Source: Candidatus Aenigmatarchaeota archaeon (GTDB lineage: Archaea; Aenigmatarchaeota; Aenigmatarchaeia; GW2011-AR5). From it: a stretch of DNA of 64,000 bases. Under the pieces are notes generated by a model. It was not told the DNA's origin, did no database searches, and saw nothing but the letters and a program-made list of their open reading frames with translations. Positions 17,569 through 25,515 of the stretch are shown one piece after another. The translations under genes were made by a program, and so were the position numbers. Position 1 is the first letter of the stretch. The number at the start of each line of letters is the position of its first letter. The stretch spans positions 316,974 through 380,973 of the forward strand of contig JACPDL010000003.1 of NCBI GenBank assembly GCA_016184005.1, in the 5' to 3' direction.

Positions 17569-18393
17569 ATGCATAAGCTTCTATTCGGCACAGCAGGCAT
17601 ACCAATAAGCTGCGACGGAAATACACCAGATGGCGTGAAGCACGTGAGGGTGCTGGGGCTTGATGCGATGGAGCTTGAGTTTGTTCACAGCGTGAACATT
17701 TCTGAAAAGACAGCGCCGCTTGTAAAGAAGGCTGCTGACGATAACAGCGTTGTCCTGACCTGTCATGCACCTTACTACATCAATCTTAATGCGCAGGATA
17801 GTGCCAAGATGAAGGCATCGATAGAGAGACTACTTAGTGCAGCTCGCATGGCAAATCAATGTGGCGCATGGAGTGTTGCGTTCCATGCAGGTTTTTACAT
17901 GAAACAGCAGAAAGAAGCTGTCTACGCTACAGTAAAGAATAATACCAAAACTATAGTTGAGGCATTAAAGCAAGAAGGAAACGATATCTGGATAAGGCCA
18001 GAAATTACCGGCAAGCGGAGCCAGTTCGGGGATTTTGAAGAGCTTATTAGATTGAGTCAAGAGCTGGAGCATGTACTGCCCTGCATAGATTACGGGCATA
18101 TGCATGCACGCGAAGGCAAGTTCAATAAAACAGAGGAATTCAGGCTTGTGCTTGAAAAGATCGAAAAGATATTGGGGAAAGAATCTCTGGACAACATGCA
18201 TATACAGATTGCAGGAATAGAGTACACGGAAGCAGGAGAAAGAAGGCACATAAACCTAGAAGACTCAGATTTAAACTTTCTGGATTTAATAGAAAGCTGG
18301 AAAGACTTCAATATCAAGGGCGTAGTGATAAGTGAGTCTCCCAACATTGAAGGCGATGCGCTGATGCTAAAAAGACTGTATGAAAATGCTTGA
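17569..18393 (+). CDS. nfo: Endonuclease IV-like AP endonuclease
   Basis: TIM-barrel enzyme that cleaves DNA at abasic sites using a trinuclear zinc centre. 274 residues from the ATG at 17569. Family metal motifs are visible: SHAPYYINL-like CHAPYYINL, VAFHAGFY, RPEITGKRSQFG with the ligand Glu, CIDYGHMHAR with Asp and His, HIQIAGIEY and SESPNIEGDAL. Spacing matches the Nfo fold. An AT-rich patch lies at about 17830-17990. Confidence 0.88.
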   Translation: MHKLLFGTAGIPISCDGNTPDGVKHVRVLGLDAMELEFVHSVNISEKTAPLVKKAADDNSVVLTCHAPYYINLNAQDSAKMKASIERLLSAARMANQCGAWSVAFHAGFYMKQQKEAVYATVKNNTKTIVEALKQEGNDIWIRPEITGKRSQFGDFEELIRLSQELEHVLPCIDYGHMHAREGKFNKTEEFRLVLEKIEKILGKESLDNMHIQIAGIEYTEAGERRHINLEDSDLNFLDLIESWKDFNIKGVVISESPNIEGDALMLKRLYENA

Positions 18394-18408
18394 ATAATTG
18401 GTGATTAT

Positions 18409-18711
18409 ATGACGTTCGTAAAAGTCGCAGAAGCAAACAGCATGAAAGACGGCGAAGCCAGGGCTGTCACTGCCAACGGAGACCAGATTGCCCTTTATCG
18501 TGTCAGCGGCGGGTTTTATGCAACAACAAACGTGTGCGCTCATCAGGGCGGTCCTCTTGGAGAAGGAGTCTTGGAAGATAAAATTATCATGTGCCCATGG
18601 CATGGATGGAAGTTCAACGTTGAAACAGGCGTTTCACCGGTTGTGCCGACGGTGAAAGTAAAGACTTACAATGTCAAGGTAGAAGCCAACGATGTTATGG
18701 TAGAAGTTTGA
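18409..18711 (+). CDS. Rieske-type [2Fe-2S] ferredoxin
   Basis: 100 residues, a stand-alone Rieske domain of the NirD/naphthalene-dioxygenase ferredoxin type. The ligands are in CAHQGGPLGEG (C-x-H) and CPWHGWKFNVETG (C-x2-H). It is soluble with no membrane anchor, so it probably works as a small electron carrier. The start is preceded by TTGGTGATTAT, a good ribosome-binding site. It lies between the AP endonuclease and the Fe-S assembly-like fusion. Confidence 0.92.
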   Translation: MTFVKVAEANSMKDGEARAVTANGDQIALYRVSGGFYATTNVCAHQGGPLGEGVLEDKIIMCPWHGWKFNVETGVSPVVPTVKVKTYNVKVEANDVMVEV

Positions 18712-18764
18712 ATCAAGAAAGCCTATAAATAATTACTTGCAGGAATTGTGATTAGTTGATACAT

Positions 18765-19325
18765 ATGCAGGAAACAGGACAGAAAGTAACAAGGGCTATG
18801 ACAATTGCTGCCATCGTGCAGAAGTATCCTGGCACAGTGGAGGTCTTTGCTAAATACGGCGTGCATTGCGTCGGCTGTAACGTTTCTTATACAGAGACAG
18901 TGGAACAGGGTATTGCAGGCCACGCAGGCAAGAAGGACCAGATAGATGCTATAATCACAGAACTAAATGAAGCAGCCGAGAGAGGAGAGGTTGTTAACGA
19001 GGGGCCTATAGGCCTGACAGAGAAAGCTGTTGTCAAGCTTAAGCAATTCATGCAAGATAACAGCATGGCGAATCGCGGCCTTCGCATCGATGTAATTCCT
19101 GGCGGCTGTTCAGGCTACCAGTATGCATTTGAGCTGGAAGAAGAGGGTACAGAGACGGATGAAGTGATTGAGGTTGAGGGAATAAAGCTTTTCATCGATC
19201 GCGACTCAATGCCAATGCTCTCAGGATCAAAGATAGATTACATAGATACGTTCCAGGGAGCCGGTTTCAAGGTAGTGAATCCGAACGCAAAAAGCTCGTG
19301 CGCCTGCGGGCAGAGCTTCCATTAA
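18765..19325 (+). CDS. DUF1858 - HesB/IscA fusion, Fe-S cluster assembly-like
   Basis: 186 residues from the ATG at 18765. Residues about 8-65 form a DUF1858/ScdA-N domain (MTIAAIVQKYPGTVEVFAKY then GVHCVGCN, the conserved Cys pair). Residues about 82-186 form a complete A-type carrier: LTEKAVVKLKQFM, GGCSGYQYAFELE with the first Cys ligand, and the C-terminal SSCACGQSF with two more. A-type carriers deliver Fe-S clusters. The fusion suggests the DUF1858 Cys pair acts with the carrier. A TATA box (CTATAAAT, 18723-18730) precedes it. Confidence 0.88.
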   Translation: MQETGQKVTRAMTIAAIVQKYPGTVEVFAKYGVHCVGCNVSYTETVEQGIAGHAGKKDQIDAIITELNEAAERGEVVNEGPIGLTEKAVVKLKQFMQDNSMANRGLRIDVIPGGCSGYQYAFELEEEGTETDEVIEVEGIKLFIDRDSMPMLSGSKIDYIDTFQGAGFKVVNPNAKSSCACGQSFH

Positions 19326-19370
19326 TTTTCTAACAGCTGACATTGAAAAAAATACTAGAGAGACTGAAGA

Positions 19371-19742
19371 ATGCCACAAAAACCAGAGACAAGGGTTGAA
19401 CAACAGAACGATAGAAGTTTCAGGGTAGTTGCTTATCTGGATGGCAAACCAGTGGGTCGTTATTTGATTGGAATTGACCAAGATTACGATCCACTTCAAG
19501 ACGGCTTTCATGTTGCTTCTACACTTTTTTCAGATTTGCCATACAACGGAGTAGCTCGTGCACTTATTGAAAGATCTGTAGAAGTTATCCAGCGTATGGC
19601 AGGAGAATTGAAAGCAGATCTTATACATGATGAAGCATTCGTTAACCCAGTAGCAATGAAAAAGCTTCCACATTTGTTTGAAGAACATGGATACAGACTA
19701 GACCGCAACGGCTGGAAAGCTACTAAGATTTACAGGCATTGA
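19371..19742 (+). CDS. Small protein, possibly GNAT-like
   Basis: 123 residues. The strand-helix order resembles a reduced GNAT acetyltransferase: SFRVVAYLDGKPVGRYLIG, then FHVASTLFSDLPYNGVARALIERSVE split across the acetyl-CoA loop region, and LPHLFEEHGYRLDR near the end. The canonical Q/R-x-x-G-x-G/A loop is not clear, so enzymatic function is uncertain. It ends convergent with lemA. Confidence 0.5.
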   Translation: MPQKPETRVEQQNDRSFRVVAYLDGKPVGRYLIGIDQDYDPLQDGFHVASTLFSDLPYNGVARALIERSVEVIQRMAGELKADLIHDEAFVNPVAMKKLPHLFEEHGYRLDRNGWKATKIYRH

Positions 19743-19758
19743 TTGAACTAAAAAATAG

Positions 19759-20352
19759 TCAGCTTACGTTGATTTCTACTTTAGGGGCCTGACTTGCGCC
19801 TGCTTGGGCTTCAAAATACTGCCTTTGCGAGAAGCCGAACCAGCCTGCAATCATGTTTGAGGGGAATACCTGGACTGCAGAATTGTAGTCCCTGACAGCT
19901 GTGTTGAACCTTGTCCTTGAAACAGCCACCATGTTTTCCGTTTCTGCCAATGAATCCTGGAGGCCAATGAAATTCTGGTTCGCTTTCAGGTCAGGATAGT
20001 TTTCACTGATAAGAAGAAGTTTTGACAAGGCTGTTTCAAGCTGGTTTGCTGTATCAACTCTTTGTGTTGCACTGGCTGATGTTTGCCATTGTGATCTTAG
20101 TGCTGTTATCTCAGTGAGCGTTCCTCTCTCGAATATCGCATAGCTTTCAACAACATTAACGAGGTTTGGTATCAGGTCTACCCGCCTCTGGTATTGCGTT
20201 TCAACGTCTGCCCATGTTTTGTCAACATTCTGGTTGAGCCTGACAAGATTGTTGTAAGATCCCCAGACAGTTGCTGCGAAAATTAATATTAGAAGAGCCG
20301 CTGCTCCAATAGCTATCGTTTTTGTGTTAAACGCCGGCTGTTTTTGTGCCAT
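19759..20352 (-). CDS. lemA: LemA family protein
   Basis: 197 residues. One N-terminal membrane segment (IAIGAAALLILIFAATVWG, about 12-30) is followed by the LemA helical domain: YNNLVRLNQNVDKTWADVET, QYQRRVDLIPNLVNVV and YPDLKANQNFIGLQDSLAETE in separated blocks. Family function is unclear; it is commonly encoded next to TPM-domain proteins. Here it follows the TPM gene on the same strand, with a 38-base gap, so the two likely form an operon. Confidence 0.93.
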   Translation of the reverse strand: MAQKQPAFNTKTIAIGAAALLILIFAATVWGSYNNLVRLNQNVDKTWADVETQYQRRVDLIPNLVNVVESYAIFERGTLTEITALRSQWQTSASATQRVDTANQLETALSKLLLISENYPDLKANQNFIGLQDSLAETENMVAVSRTRFNTAVRDYNSAVQVFPSNMIAGWFGFSQRQYFEAQAGASQAPKVEINVS

Positions 20353-20390
20353 TTTCCGTCACGTATTACTGTTTAATCAAGTTAAAAAAT

Positions 20391-21179
20391 CTATCTGCCA
20401 GCTCCGCCGCCGCCTGAAGAGCCGCCGCCGAAACCTCCGCCCCCGAAGCCGCCATGTCCTCCGCCGCCTACAAGTATCGGAGCAAATCTTCTTTTTTTAC
20501 TTACCCTCTTGCCGCATTTTGTGCAGGTATAATAATCTCCATGACTCTCCAGCTTTCCAAAACAGTAAGGGCATCTGCTGCTCATACCGGCTGCCAAAAT
20601 GATAAATCCGATGAAAATAATGACAGGTAAATTAGAAAGAACCAGTTGCCAAATAAGATAATCGCCGGGAAAATCGTCATTTCTTTTAACAACAGTTCCA
20701 GGAACGTAATTTTCCAGCTCACCGGAAATGTCTGCCAGTATGCTTTCCACCGCAAGCTGGTAATCATCTTGTTCATAGAACGGCAATGCCCTGTCAAGCA
20801 TGCGGCCAGCTTCAGCACCAGTAATATAGCCTTGGATCCCGTAACCGAGCTCTATGCGCATCCGGTTGCCTGCCGCGCCACCTTTGACAAGAATCACAAG
20901 TACGCCGTTGTCTTCGCCTTTCTTTCCTATGCCCCATTCCTGGAAAAGCTCGACTGCATATGTTGCAAGAGCCTGGTCTTCAGGCAATGAATCCAGGGTT
21001 ACTACAGCTATCTCCACTGTCGTGTTCTTTTCGTAGGCTGCAACTTCCTGCTCCAGAGTTTCTGTATCTGTAAGTATGCCTGCAAAGTCGTTGACATAGC
21101 CGACAGGCTTAGGAAATGCTGCGAACGTTACAGAAATCATGAAAAGAAAAATCAGAAACTTGTATTTCATCCTCATCAT
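20391..21179 (-). CDS. TPM-domain membrane protein (YgcG-like)
   Basis: 262 residues. A signal peptide or anchor lies at about 5-22. The TPM domain follows (VNDFAGILTD, TVEIAVVTLDSLPE, LFQEWGIGKKGEDNGVLVI, LGYGIQGYITG). A membrane helix lies at about 178-200, then a zinc ribbon (CPYCFGKL and CTKC) and a Gly/Ser-rich tail GGGGHGGFGGGGFGGG. This tail is typical of the family. It is probably exported and anchored with its bulk outside the cell. It is the first gene of the TPM-lemA pair. Confidence 0.9.
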   Translation of the reverse strand: MMRMKYKFLIFLFMISVTFAAFPKPVGYVNDFAGILTDTETLEQEVAAYEKNTTVEIAVVTLDSLPEDQALATYAVELFQEWGIGKKGEDNGVLVILVKGGAAGNRMRIELGYGIQGYITGAEAGRMLDRALPFYEQDDYQLAVESILADISGELENYVPGTVVKRNDDFPGDYLIWQLVLSNLPVIIFIGFIILAAGMSSRCPYCFGKLESHGDYYTCTKCGKRVSKKRRFAPILVGGGGHGGFGGGGFGGGSSGGGGAGR

Positions 21180-21239
21180 CTAGATTTTTCATATGAGAAG
21201 CATTAAAGATTTCTTTTGGTGATAATATTTTTATTTGTT

Positions 21240-21325
21240 CTTTGAGGTTGATAAGGATCTTTCTTGATAATATTTTTATTGTTTCTTAGGACATGCAAAG
21301 ACCTTCTTTACAAAGAAGGGATTTG
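21240..21325 (-). repeat. Element A (copy 1), 3' flank of TFS1
   Basis: Read on the reverse strand, GCAAATCCC begins at the TFS1 stop codon. It forms GCAAA-TC-CCTTCTTT-gt-AAAGAAGG-TC-TTTGC (21295-21326), then ATGTCCTAAGAAAC, as in the tRNA and 5S intron copies. A second partial copy (ATCAACCTCAAAGAAC) lies near 21235-21255. The tract is AT-rich with no coding content. Confidence 0.7.
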
Positions 21326-21634
21326 CTATTTGTACTCGCGCCAGATATGTTTGCAGCTCGTGCACTTGAAGAACTGCGTCGGCGGCTCGTCGCTTGCGCG
21401 CGTCTGGATAAGCCAGTACCACGCCCCGCGATTCAGGCATTTCGGGCACTCTTTGTCGGTTTTTGGCAGGTAAGGCGAGTTGTCTTCTATCACGACTACG
21501 GCTTCTTTCCTGCTTTTTGTCGTTATTTTTGCAGTTGCCTCTTTTTTCATCTCAAAGCCGCAGCGCCTGCATCTGAAACCGCTTTTGGTAGGCTGCATCG
21601 CCGATTTACACTTTTCGCAGAACTCTATGTCCAA
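21326..21634 (-). CDS. tfs: Transcription factor S (TFS1), TTG start
   Basis: Archaeal TFIIS-like cleavage factor that rescues backtracked RNA polymerase. 102 residues: N-terminal zinc ribbon CEKCKSAM/CRRCGFE and C-terminal ribbon CPKCLNRGAWYW/CTSCKHIW with the catalytic RASDEPPTQFFKC (Asp-Glu). The TTG at 21634 is chosen because further upstream the frame is the back of a hairpin element, and other genes start at the same point relative to that element. It has a paralogue at 26380-26790. Element A copies flank both ends. Confidence 0.88.
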   Translation of the reverse strand: MDIEFCEKCKSAMQPTKSGFRCRRCGFEMKKEATAKITTKSRKEAVVVIEDNSPYLPKTDKECPKCLNRGAWYWLIQTRASDEPPTQFFKCTSCKHIWREYK

Positions 21635-21684
21635 ACAAATCCCTTTCTTTTGAAAAGAAAGGTCTTTGTATTTCCCAAAGAAAC
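21635..21684 (+). repeat. Element A (copy 2), abutting TFS1 start codon
   Basis: On the plus strand ACAAA-TC-CCTTTCTTttgaAAAGAAAGG-TC-TTTGT, then ATTTCCCAAAGAAAC. It begins at the base next to the TFS1 start codon, so in the TFS1 mRNA it is read reversed, with GA/GA in place of the TC/TC internal loop. An in-frame extension of TFS1 into it would be artefactual. Confidence 0.78.
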
Positions 21685-21720
21685 ACAAAAGACCTCCTAC
21701 TTGCTAATTGATATGATTAT

Positions 21721-21836
21721 CCGCAACATTGCTTAAAACTGCTGTCTTTAGACAGCAGATATTACATAAACAATGTTGGGATGACATGCTCTCAGAAACC
21801 CACGACTTTAGTCGTGGGATTATTAAGAGCATATCA
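21721..21836 (-). repeat. Element C copy 1 (omega-RNA/IS605-end-like structured element)
   Basis: Lies between the M48 protease and TFS1. Read on the reverse strand it opens ATGATATGCTCTTAAT. A stem GCTCT...AGAGC encloses CCCACGACT-aa-AGTCGTGGG, followed by GTCATCCCAAC. A second stem carries CTGCTGTCT-aa-AGACAGCAG, and the element ends GTTGCGGATAA. A closely matching copy is at 46017-46196. On the plus strand both copies begin just after TTAT. The CCCACGACT hairpin resembles those at the right ends of IS200/IS605 elements and their omega RNAs. No transposase is nearby. Confidence 0.75.
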
Positions 21837-21895
21837 TTTATCTCTTTTTCTTTTCCAAGGGTCTTTTCTTCAAGTGACTAGACGCACATAGTGCG

Positions 21896-23026
21896 TCATT
21901 TTCTTCGAAGAAAAGCCCTTTTCCAGTCAATGCACATCTGCACCCTTTTCTCGGCAGGCGGATGGGTGTGAAGCATGAAAACAACAAAAGGATGCGGCTT
22001 GTGGTCTCCAAGCGCCGTGTCAACAAGCCTTTTTTCCGCGGATGCCTGGGCTACAGGCTTCCTGCAGGTTTCTAGCGCGAACAGGTCAGCCTGGGCTTCG
22101 CGATGCCTTGAGTAAGCGTTTGTTAATGGCATGAGAATGACATCAAGCGCCCTGAAAGCCAGGAAGATGAGTGGTATGTTTGCTATGTCTGCTACGCTGC
22201 TTGTATAGTTAGCCAGTATGGCGCTGACAATGTAAAGCACAGGGAAAATCAATATGGTATCGATCATTATGCCGCGCCATATGTCTTTCTGGATGTAGTG
22301 GCCGGCTTCATGGCCGATGACAGTTTCCACTTCATCTGGCGTGAAGTTATTCACAAGCGTGTCAAAAAGAACGATTCTTTTTGTTTTGCCAAGGCCGGAA
22401 AAAAGGGCGTTTGCTTTTACAGACTTTGCGCTTTCGTTTGCTACGTAAATGCCTTTAACGTTTGTCACGCCCGCTGATTTTATCACCGAAAGAAGCCTTT
22501 TCAGGTGTGTTTTATTCCTGTAAGGCTCAAGCTTGTAAAAGAGAGGCAGTATGAAAACCGGAAGGATAGTTGACAGGAAAACAGAAAGGAAGAAGTACGC
22601 TACGCCTGCATATATCCACCAGTTCTGAAGCGGAAGCAGCAGAAACAGGCCATAAATAATGGGTATTGTGAACAGGTAAAAGAGCATGAGGGATTTGGAG
22701 TAGTCCTTGAACCATCCGGAAAGTTTGTATCTGGAAAGGCCATATTTGTGCTCATATGTGTAGCTTGAGTAGAAGCGCAATGGAAACTGGATAATTGCTA
22801 TCAAAGTCAAGAAAACAAACGTGTAGAATACTATTGCTGGACTGCCCGTGGGCATTGCAATGTCCCTCAGGGATGCAGACAGGCCTGAAAAGTAGAAAAA
22901 GGCAAAGAATATTATCGGGATAATGATGCCGTTTATGATACCACTCATTAAGCGTCCCTTTGAGTAGATCTTGGCAAGCTTTCTCTTCTTCGGATCATAT
23001 TCGTACGGGTACTTGATTTTAGACAT
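21896..23026 (-). CDS. M48-family integral membrane metalloprotease
   Basis: 376 residues. Membrane segments lie at about 30-48, 62-82, 98-116, 122-143 and two around 255-290. The zinc site HEAGH is in TVIGHEAGHYIQKD near residue 240, with the third ligand Glu in SRHREAQADLFAL near 310. The arrangement matches the Ste24/CAAX prenyl protease branch of M48 more than soluble HtpX (GLSRYKLSGWFKDYSK and PVFILPLFYKLEP are typical of it). It probably cleaves membrane or lipid-modified substrates. Confidence 0.92.
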   Translation of the reverse strand: MSKIKYPYEYDPKKRKLAKIYSKGRLMSGIINGIIIPIIFFAFFYFSGLSASLRDIAMPTGSPAIVFYTFVFLTLIAIIQFPLRFYSSYTYEHKYGLSRYKLSGWFKDYSKSLMLFYLFTIPIIYGLFLLLPLQNWWIYAGVAYFFLSVFLSTILPVFILPLFYKLEPYRNKTHLKRLLSVIKSAGVTNVKGIYVANESAKSVKANALFSGLGKTKRIVLFDTLVNNFTPDEVETVIGHEAGHYIQKDIWRGIMIDTILIFPVLYIVSAILANYTSSVADIANIPLIFLAFRALDVILMPLTNAYSRHREAQADLFALETCRKPVAQASAEKRLVDTALGDHKPHPFVVFMLHTHPPAEKRVQMCIDWKRAFLRRK

Positions 23027-23115
23027 GATATCAGACCAGCTAATTGCCGGAAGGGTTTAAAAGCGTTAGATTAACACCAAATGCTTTTTAATAAGTAGCT
23101 GGTGTCATTTAAAAA

Positions 23116-23379
23116 ATGAGCAATCCTGCAGGCTCTGTCGTGCTCATCGAACGGGATTCATCCACGAGCAGGAGATTTATATCTCCAGAGGCCTTGGGTG
23201 GATCAGAATCTTACACGATAGCACGCAGAAAAATGAAGATATACCATGATGCCAGCGGCAAATACGTGGTTCCCCCTGAATGGCGCGATGCAGGCGTTAC
23301 TGTCGTGGCCCGACGGGCGGGGGGATCAGAACGGGACAGTTACATTAGTTACGAGTTCATGCCGGGGAATTCGGCCTGA
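23116..23379 (+). CDS. Small protein of unknown function
   Basis: 87 residues, basic, with short strands (SVVLIERDSS, AGVTVVARRAGG) and no recognised motif. It has a TATA-like TTTAATAAG about 30 bases upstream and ends three bases before the convergent SufT-like gene. Coding character is moderate; it is accepted because it fills a promoter-bearing gap in the direction of the TATA box. Confidence 0.45.
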   Translation: MSNPAGSVVLIERDSSTSRRFISPEALGGSESYTIARRKMKIYHDASGKYVVPPEWRDAGVTVVARRAGGSERDSYISYEFMPGNSA

Positions 23380-23382
23380 AGT

Positions 23383-23688
23383 TCAAGAACTCCACGGCGA
23401 GAAGCCGCCGATGGCCCATTTTACTTCTTCAGGTGGTTCCCAAAGTGGTTCGAATGTCAGTTCTATCTCTGAGTCTGCGGCGCCCGCGTCCTTGCACGAT
23501 TCCTTCACAGCTTCAAGCAGGGCCGGGGCGTAAGGGCAGCCCGGCGATGTAAGCGTCATCTTGATCCATACAGTGTCATTATCGCGGATCTGTACATCGT
23601 AAACAAGGCCAAGGGTGACTATGTCCAGCCGCAGTTCCGGGTCGTTGACCTTTCTGAGTTCCTCCATGACCGATTCTTTTGTGAGCAT
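23383..23688 (-). CDS. MIP18/DUF59 (SufT-like) Fe-S assembly protein
   Basis: 101 residues. The DUF59 signature is complete: VNDPELRLDIVTLGLVYDV split as VNDPELRLDIV and LGLVYDVQI, then VWIKMTLTSPGCPYAPALLE with the reactive Cys, and a C-terminal LTFEPLWEPP. Members mature Fe-S proteins. Other Fe-S assembly genes in the window (Mrp, HesB fusion) make this role plausible. Confidence 0.92.
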   Translation of the reverse strand: MLTKESVMEELRKVNDPELRLDIVTLGLVYDVQIRDNDTVWIKMTLTSPGCPYAPALLEAVKESCKDAGAADSEIELTFEPLWEPPEEVKWAIGGFSPWSS

Positions 23689-23770
23689 ACTGATAATCCT
23701 CTAGGAAATGATTATAAAGGTATATTCTAGGCGTTCTGTACTTTAATTTATAGAAAAGTAGATATTCAAT

Positions 23771-24121
23771 ATGGAAAAAGACCGCAACTATGTAATAAAG
23801 TTACTCCACTCATGCAAGCCGGAACAAATAAGAATAACCGAAAAGACGTCTCATAAAATTCAGCATGTGCATGGTGTTAAGCTTGAAGAAGTAAAATCTA
23901 AGTTATTGGATCTTGAACATTTAGAAAGTGTAGAAGAACAGCCTGCAAGACATGAAAGTCAGAGAACTTTTCAATTAATATTCAAAAAATCAAGTAAAAA
24001 GCGGCTTTTTGTAGTTATAACAGAGAATACTGAGAGCGGTACAATATTTCTTGTGACAGCATTTGAAACTAGCAAGAAGCTGGAAAAGCTTATTAAAAGA
24101 GGCAAAATAAGGAGATTATAG
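23771..24121 (+). CDS. Toxin-like partner of a DUF2283 pair (copy 1)
   Basis: 116 residues. The order IRITEKTSHKIQHVHGVKLEEV, a charged helix, RTFQLIFKKSSKKRLFVVITE and TIFLVTAFETSKKLEKL resembles DUF4258/BrnT/RelE-like small toxins in which a helix-turn precedes a three-strand sheet. The stop is followed within two bases by a DUF2283-like gene, the usual gene order of such pairs. It is AT-rich against its neighbours. Toxicity is inferred from architecture only. Confidence 0.5.
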   Translation: MEKDRNYVIKLLHSCKPEQIRITEKTSHKIQHVHGVKLEEVKSKLLDLEHLESVEEQPARHESQRTFQLIFKKSSKKRLFVVITENTESGTIFLVTAFETSKKLEKLIKRGKIRRL

Positions 24122-24122
24122 T

Positions 24123-24446
24123 ATGTCAAAAGCAAAATTCATATATGATTCTGAAGTAGATTCGCTAATGGTTTACAAGGAAAAGAAGCGAATCTACGGA
24201 AACATCAGTCTTGGTGAGATAATAGTAGGCTTTGATGCAGAATATAACATCATTTCTGTTGAAATATTGAACCCAGATATACTTTTTAATATACCGAAGA
24301 AGGTGCTTGAATCTATCAATTCAGTCTCACTTGAATGGCAAAACAGGAAATCACTTATTTTGATAAAAATAAACCTTGTCCTTGAAAACAAAGAAGAAAT
24401 AACAATACCAATTACACTCCCTGTTGAAAAACCTCTTGCTGCTTAG
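24123..24446 (+). CDS. DUF2283-like protein, putative antitoxin (copy 1)
   Basis: 107 residues. The DUF2283 core is visible: KFIYDSEVDSLMVYKEK, LGEIIVGFDAEYNIISVEIL, then a helix NIPKKVLESINSV and a C-terminal beta strand pair. DUF2283 genes commonly pair with small toxin-like genes. The start codon overlaps or abuts the upstream stop (TAG-TATG), indicating coupled translation. A second similar pair lies at 25516-26231 in opposite orientation. Confidence 0.65.
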   Translation: MSKAKFIYDSEVDSLMVYKEKKRIYGNISLGEIIVGFDAEYNIISVEILNPDILFNIPKKVLESINSVSLEWQNRKSLILIKINLVLENKEEITIPITLPVEKPLAA

Positions 24447-24506
24447 AGGTGTTTATTTGATTTTACTTCTTAAAAAGTATTTTTATACACGGCGACAAAT
24501 GTAATT

Positions 24507-25442
24507 ATGCTCCTTGAAAGCCTTGCAGTGTTCCTGCTGGCCAGCATGGTTCTGGTAAAAAGCGCGAGCTTTGCCGTGAAATCTGTTTCAGATATCGCCG
24601 GGCACTTCAGGTTCTCTGGGTTTTTCATCGCATTTGTGCTTGCAGGATTTATTTCAACCATGCCTGAGCTCTTCATAGGCGTGAATTCTGCTCTCGTAGG
24701 CCAGCCTGATGTGGGCTTGGGAACCATAATCGGCTCAAATATTGCAGACATGACAATTGTCGTAGGCCTTATAGCTCTTGTCGGGCGGCAGATAAAAGCG
24801 GACGCCATGATAAGGAAGAACAACTTCTACTTCCTTGCTGTAACAAGCCTTCCAGTGCTTTTGATGCTGGACGGGGGGCTGTCACGCGACGACGGCTTGA
24901 TACTCGTATTGGCTTTCTTCTTTTACATGTCACGCCTGTTCAATAAGGAAAAGATATTTGTCAAAAAGAAAAGGGACGATTACAAGCTGCTGCTGAGAAA
25001 TATTGGGATATTTGCATTATCGATGGCAGTATTGTTTGTATCAGCCCATTTCATCGTTGAAGCCGCTGTGGACATATCTCTCGAGCTTCTGATACCTTCA
25101 ATAATCGTGGGGCTTTTCCTGGTCTCATTCGGGACAACACTGCCAGAACTGACTTTCTCGCTGCGCGCAGTGCTTGCAAAACACAAAGAGATAGCACTCG
25201 GAGATATAATGGGCAATGTAGCCATAGACAGCACGTTTTCCATTGGCGTTGTCGCATTGCTTGGGCCCGTTAGCACCGGCTTTACCGTCTTCGCAACAAG
25301 CATGCTGTTCATGGTTTTCTCTGCGTTGCTTGTGATAACGCTTTTGCAGAATCATGCAAAGATAACATGGGAGGAAAGCTTCCTTCTTTTCTTCCTATAT
25401 GCAATGTTCGTGATAATTGAGCTGAAAGGCGTTTTTGTGTAG
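24507..25442 (+). CDS. Sodium/calcium exchanger family (CaCA) antiporter
   Basis: 311 residues, about 10 membrane segments. The two inverted alpha repeats are clear: FISTMPELFIGVNSALVG with IIGSNIADMTIV in the first half, and FGTTLPELTFSLRAVL with DIMGNVAIDSTFSI in the second. It probably exports Ca2+ in exchange for Na+ or H+. It is flanked on both sides by toxin-antitoxin-like gene pairs. Confidence 0.93.
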   Translation: MLLESLAVFLLASMVLVKSASFAVKSVSDIAGHFRFSGFFIAFVLAGFISTMPELFIGVNSALVGQPDVGLGTIIGSNIADMTIVVGLIALVGRQIKADAMIRKNNFYFLAVTSLPVLLMLDGGLSRDDGLILVLAFFFYMSRLFNKEKIFVKKKRDDYKLLLRNIGIFALSMAVLFVSAHFIVEAAVDISLELLIPSIIVGLFLVSFGTTLPELTFSLRAVLAKHKEIALGDIMGNVAIDSTFSIGVVALLGPVSTGFTVFATSMLFMVFSALLVITLLQNHAKITWEESFLLFFLYAMFVIIELKGVFV

Positions 25443-25515
25443 GTGCAGGGAACCAGAAGAAGATTTAAGATTTCATCGAGGCGCATTGAGGTCTATTTTG
25501 TGGGTATTGAATCAC

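Noticed and set aside
21635..21688. N-terminal extension of TFS1 to an upstream start
   Set aside because: The extra residues are a translation of the back of an element A hairpin; unrelated genes show the same residues wherever the hairpin occurs. The TTG at 21634 fits the position of other starts next to the element.
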